DNA of 9,644 bases. It comes from an uncultured Lachnospiraceae bacterium (GTDB lineage: Bacteria > Bacillota > Clostridia > Lachnospirales > Lachnospiraceae). Position 1 is the first letter of the stretch. Every line of letters starts with the position of its first letter. Both the position numbers and the translations under genes were made by a program. Below, piece by piece: positions 7,210 to 9,644 of the stretch. The stretch covers positions 1 through 9,644 of the forward strand of contig CAJORC010000293.1 in assembly GCA_905236615.1 (NCBI GenBank), given 5' to 3'. The notes beneath the pieces were generated by a model. That model searched no databases, was not told where the DNA came from, and saw nothing but the letters and a program-made list of their open reading frames with translations.

Positions 7210-7621
7210 AAACGCACTTTTAATAAAGTCTCTGTCCGGTTTTTCACTTGGATTGCTCGTCGGAGCTGTCATATGCTCTTTCTGCCTCAGTTATGAAAAC
7301 ATTAATGACCGAATAATCCTGTTCACCGAACTTATCGGATCCGGAATACACGGAGCCATATGTATGGGCGGAACCATTGTATATGATATAGAGTCATGGG
7401 GGCTCAGACGTGCCACGATCACCCATTATCTTTTGGTCCTTCTTTCTTTTATCATTGCAAACGAGCTTCTGAACTGGTTTCCACACAGCATACTTTCCTT
7501 AGCGATAGCGATCGGAACAGGCTTATACCTGATTATCTGGATAGTGGAATATATTATTTGGAAATCACAGATAAGACAGATGAACAGAGATCTGAATAAA
7601 CTGCTTCACAGAGATTCCTGA
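7199..7621 (+). CDS. DUF3021 family membrane protein (LytTR partner)
   Basis: 140 residues starting MNIKNALLIK, with CGGAGG 8 nt upstream, inside the end of the LytTR gene. There are four predicted membrane helices: about 8-28 (GFSLGLLVGAVICSF), 38-61, 73-92 (HYLLVLLSFIIANELL) and 97-120 (LAIAIGTGLYLIIWIVEYII). They are followed by a basic cytosolic tail (KSQIRQMNRDLNKLLHRDS). Helix number, length and partner gene match DUF3021, whose members are encoded next to LytTR regulators. Membrane inhibitors paired with LytTR proteins (HdrM, BrsM in Streptococcus mutans) hold their regulator inactive; the same role is inferred here but not shown by the sequence. Confidence 0.85.
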   Translation: MNIKNALLIKSLSGFSLGLLVGAVICSFCLSYENINDRIILFTELIGSGIHGAICMGGTIVYDIESWGLRRATITHYLLVLLSFIIANELLNWFPHSILSLAIAIGTGLYLIIWIVEYIIWKSQIRQMNRDLNKLLHRDS

Positions 7622-7630
7622 GAATCATGA

Positions 7631-7668
7631 CCACCGGCTTAGCCGGTGGTTTCCTCGAAACGGAGGAA
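7631..7668 (+). promoter_or_regulatory. Tandem hairpins before the 51-residue membrane protein; the second hides its RBS
   Basis: Hairpin 1: CCACCGGC (7631-7638) pairs with GCCGGTGG (7642-7649) around a TTA loop, an 8-bp GC-rich stem. Hairpin 2: TTCCTC (7651-7656) pairs with GAGGAA (7663-7668) and encloses the Shine-Dalgarno GGAGG of the next gene. Hairpin 1 is followed by only three T residues, so it is a poor terminator. It could slow polymerase, stabilise the upstream mRNA, or be a REP/IS605-like palindrome. Confidence 0.55.
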
Positions 7669-7675
7669 TACGAAT

Positions 7676-7831
7676 ATGAACTTCAGAACAACAAGAACCA
7701 ACACAAATTCAGGTCCGATTGGAAGGTTATCATTCGTGCTTTCTATCACGAAACTGCTTTTAATTGGCGGAACTATAGGCTTTGCAGTTTCAGAAATCTT
7801 TAAGGGCAAAAAACTGACAGGTAATTCATGA
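7676..7831 (+). CDS. Small single-helix membrane protein, 51 residues
   Basis: The start MNFRTTRTNTNSG is chosen at 7676, 9 nt after GGAGG; a GTG at 7646 lies inside the upstream hairpin. Residues 1-17 are polar and basic, residues about 19-38 (SFVLSITKLLLIGGTIGFAV) form one membrane helix with a GG pair, and the tail is EIFKGKKLTGNS. It is the last gene of the peptide/LytTR/DUF3021 operon and is followed by a strong terminator 9 bp after the stop. Roles to consider include immunity to the zinc-ribbon peptide, a partner of DUF3021, or a membrane toxin-like peptide. The family is not recognised. Confidence 0.68.
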   Translation: MNFRTTRTNTNSGPIGRLSFVLSITKLLLIGGTIGFAVSEIFKGKKLTGNS

Positions 7832-7840
7832 TCAGACAAT

Positions 7841-7880
7841 AAAAATCCTCTGTCCCGGAAAATGAGACAGAGGATTTTTT
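7841..7880. terminator. Bidirectional Rho-independent terminator between convergent operons
   Basis: AAAAATCCTCTGTC (7841-7854) pairs perfectly with GACAGAGGATTTTT (7866-7879), a 14-bp stem with an 11-nt loop, A run on one side and T run on the other. It ends the plus-strand peptide/LytTR operon and the minus-strand lipoprotein gene whose stop begins at 7884. Confidence 0.9.
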
Positions 7881-7881
7881 A

Positions 7882-8958
7882 TCAGATATCTTTAGGGTAT
7901 TCAGCTATTACGGGGCACAGTTCCGAACGGTAAGTTCCGGATTGCAGCTCATCACTTTCCCCGTTATAGTCATCTACATAACAGCCTTTTTCATTATTCC
8001 AGTTGCGGTGATAATATAAGATAGCGCCGTTATCATCAGTCTTTGAAAAGTTGATATTTATAATTCCGTTCTCACGGTAATAAATGGTGCCCAATTCATA
8101 TTCCGAGGTCACAGATTCGGAAACAATATCTTTTCCGGCGATCTCTTCGGCTTTTTTCTGTGTGATCTCAGCTCCGCCATACTCTTTTATGCTTTTTGTA
8201 TCACGGTCGTAATAAAAATAATAGCTCTTCCATGTATGTCCCAGCAGTCCTTCTATCTCGGGATCATATTCCGCATCATAACTGCTGTCAACGATTTCAA
8301 ATCTGTCATCCTCTGTCTGTTCCTGTACCGTTCCGCAGCCTGAGAAAGGAGTTTCTGACACTTCCTTTCCCTTAACCTCATATACATAAGACGCTGCTCC
8401 GGTTGCATATACATCATAAAAAACCGGATATTTTATTCCGTCAAAACCCAGCATGATGCTCTCGCATTTAATGCCCATTCCCATTCCTTCTTGGAGCATT
8501 TTTGCGCCATTGCTGTTTACAAACCATACGCTTCCGCTGACAAGTCCCTTTTCATCAAAATCATACTCCGGTTCTGAACCTATAATTGCAAAAGCTTCGT
8601 TTTCGCCGTCCCCGTCAAAATCATCCATAATGAAATATCTGATCTCGTCCTCAGTGCTATTGGCTTCTTTCGCAAGGATTTCCTTAAGCTCTGCATCCTC
8701 ATTCCCGGAAGCCTGTTCAGATGCTTCTTCCGTAACAGATGATCCTGCCTGCTCTGATGACTCTGTCGTTTCAGGTGATCCTGCCTGAACGGAAACTTCT
8801 TCCTGTTCAGACGATTCTGCCTGCTCAGATACTTCCTCCCGCGCAGCAGCATTTTTAATGATCTTTCCAATCCTGCCGATTCCACAGCCGGACAAACCTA
8901 AGCTCATTACCGATATAAAGATCAGCAGCTCCACTCTCTTCCAATTACCTTTTTTCAT
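7882..8958 (-). CDS. Lipoprotein with Ser/Glu/Gln-rich repeat linker, 358 residues
   Basis: The N-terminus KKGNWKRVELLIFISVMSL with lipobox GLSGC (Cys25) marks a surface lipoprotein. Residues 42-85 are an imperfect repeat of SEQA/SSEQ/TEE units, a flexible tether through the cell wall. Residues 105-127 (EIRYFIMDDFDGDGENEAFAI) carry a DxDGDG calcium-type loop as in VCBS/FG-GAP-like domains. The remaining 230 residues (SVWFVNSNGAKML, YVYEVKGKEVSE, YYFYYDRDTKSIKEYGG, YYHRNWNNEKGCYVDDYNGE) look like a beta-rich domain of unknown family. AGGAGG 5-6 nt upstream supports the start. It begins 27 bp after the solute-binding protein gene on the same strand, so the two are probably one transcript. Confidence 0.88.
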   Translation of the reverse strand: MKKGNWKRVELLIFISVMSLGLSGCGIGRIGKIIKNAAAREEVSEQAESSEQEEVSVQAGSPETTESSEQAGSSVTEEASEQASGNEDAELKEILAKEANSTEDEIRYFIMDDFDGDGENEAFAIIGSEPEYDFDEKGLVSGSVWFVNSNGAKMLQEGMGMGIKCESIMLGFDGIKYPVFYDVYATGAASYVYEVKGKEVSETPFSGCGTVQEQTEDDRFEIVDSSYDAEYDPEIEGLLGHTWKSYYFYYDRDTKSIKEYGGAEITQKKAEEIAGKDIVSESVTSEYELGTIYYRENGIININFSKTDDNGAILYYHRNWNNEKGCYVDDYNGESDELQSGTYRSELCPVIAEYPKDI

Positions 8959-8985
8959 AAGATCCTCCTAATCTAAAAAATCCTT

Positions 8986-9644
8986 CTAAAACCGTTTCAG
9001 GTATTCCGTTATTTTTGTCTGCAAGTCTCTGGTAAAGCTTTCAATATCAGTTTCCATACCATTCGAAAGCAGAGAACTGATCTCGCCGTCTGCAAGGGAC
9101 ATAGCTCCTTCGTAAGCATCAAAACGCATTTCCGCACTTCCCGTCCGTATAGTCTCTCCGATCATCTCAGAACGGATCAGCCTGTCCGTATCTTCTGTTC
9201 CCTCATTCAAAATACGTTCGCCGGCATCCGACTCCATGACCGACGGCATCACCGATGCAGAAGGTGTTCTTTCATACAGCATCTTCTGAACATCTTCATC
9301 TGCAGCAAGGAATTTCATAAAACGCCACGCAACATCCTTATTCATGCTTCTGCTGCTCATTCCGACGTTCAGGGCATCGATCCTCGATTTATTATCTCCT
9401 CTGCTGCCCTTCGGCATAGCTATGCAGTCCCATTGGAAATCCGAATACTTTTTAATCTTATACGGATAAGTTTTATAAGTGCGGTACTCTGCCAGTGTCA
9501 GCGGCATAAAAGCAACTTTACCCTCGTCAAAAGTCTCCTGCGTGATAGTCTGTCCGTTATTCAGACTTTCAAGTGAATTCATAAAAGTTATGGATTCCTT
9601 AAATTCATTTGACATAAAGTTGCAGTAGTTTCCGTCCGCGCTGA
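8986..9644 (-). CDS. ABC transporter extracellular solute-binding protein, C-terminal part (runs off window)
   Basis: The frame is open to the window edge (SADGNYCNF precedes the first internal Met at 9615), so at least 218 residues of the C-terminal part are visible. Family features: TFDEGKVAFMPLTLAEYRTY (the F.eGkvAm strand of SBP_bac_1/8 proteins), QWDCIAMPKG, then NVGMSSRSMNKDVAWRFMKF with LAADEDVQKML, the typical 'a.s.k..eaAw.Fi.fl.s.e.q' helix, and the C-terminal helical lid. These proteins capture sugars or oligosaccharides for an ABC importer. The N-terminus, signal peptide or any fused domain (some Lachnospiraceae versions are fused to a GntR-type HTH) cannot be seen. The substrate is not predictable from this part. 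Confidence 0.87.
   Translation of the reverse strand, partial: SADGNYCNFMSNEFKESITFMNSLESLNNGQTITQETFDEGKVAFMPLTLAEYRTYKTYPYKIKKYSDFQWDCIAMPKGSRGDNKSRIDALNVGMSSRSMNKDVAWRFMKFLAADEDVQKMLYERTPSASVMPSVMESDAGERILNEGTEDTDRLIRSEMIGETIRTGSAEMRFDAYEGAMSLADGEISSLLSNGMETDIESFTRDLQTKITEYLKRF

Noticed and set aside
8453..8885. Overlapping frames within the lipoprotein linker on both strands
   Set aside because: They arise from the low-complexity SEQ/TEE repeat codons of the real lipoprotein gene and have no RBS.

Overview
The window looks like an accessory stretch of a low-GC Firmicutes chromosome, most likely Lachnospiraceae (Butyrivibrio/Pseudobutyrivibrio-like). The inference rests on AT-rich sequence, strong AGGAGG-type ribosome binding sites, several Cys-lipobox lipoproteins with acidic Ser/Glu/Thr-rich linkers, and family-level resemblance to proteins of rumen and gut clostridia. 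No 16S, tRNA or housekeeping gene is present to fix the taxonomy.

Left third (1-2800): a possible C-terminal gene end and a terminator, a small XRE-family regulator (minus), an unrecognised 236-residue cytosolic-looking protein with its own terminator (plus), then a decayed conjugative relaxase (minus). The relaxase lacks its N-terminal catalytic-tyrosine region and its C-terminal region. A 67-codon ORF with a strong RBS precedes it. This part looks like the residue of an integrated mobilisable element.

Middle (2800-5905): two intact lipoprotein genes (minus) flank about 800 bp of broken carbohydrate-PTS genes: the C-terminal half of an HPr-like phosphocarrier and the C-terminus of a GH1 6-phospho-beta-glucosidase (both minus), and the EIIB-like/EIIA-start part of a BglG/MtlR-type antiterminator (plus). 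The GH1 and antiterminator pieces lie head to head and both lack their N-termini. One deletion across a divergent beta-glucoside PTS locus would explain this. The HPr terminator survives.

Right-centre (6190-7880): the most interesting part is a compact plus-strand operon. A recognisable promoter is followed by two perfect palindromes. Then come a 107-residue peptide with a double-glycine type leader and a CxxC/CxxC zinc-ribbon core, a stand-alone LytTR DNA-binding regulator, a DUF3021-type four-helix membrane protein that overlaps the regulator gene, and a 51-residue single-helix membrane protein preceded by two tandem hairpins. A bidirectional terminator closes it. By analogy with LytTR regulator/membrane-inhibitor pairs (HdrRM and BrsRM of Streptococcus mutans), it is proposed here as a self-contained regulatory system that may control an exported zinc-ribbon peptide. 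No exporter or maturation enzyme is present in the window.

Right end (7880-9644): a third lipoprotein (minus) lies 27 bp downstream of the 3' part of an ABC-type extracellular solute-binding protein gene that runs off the window, so the two are probably co-transcribed.
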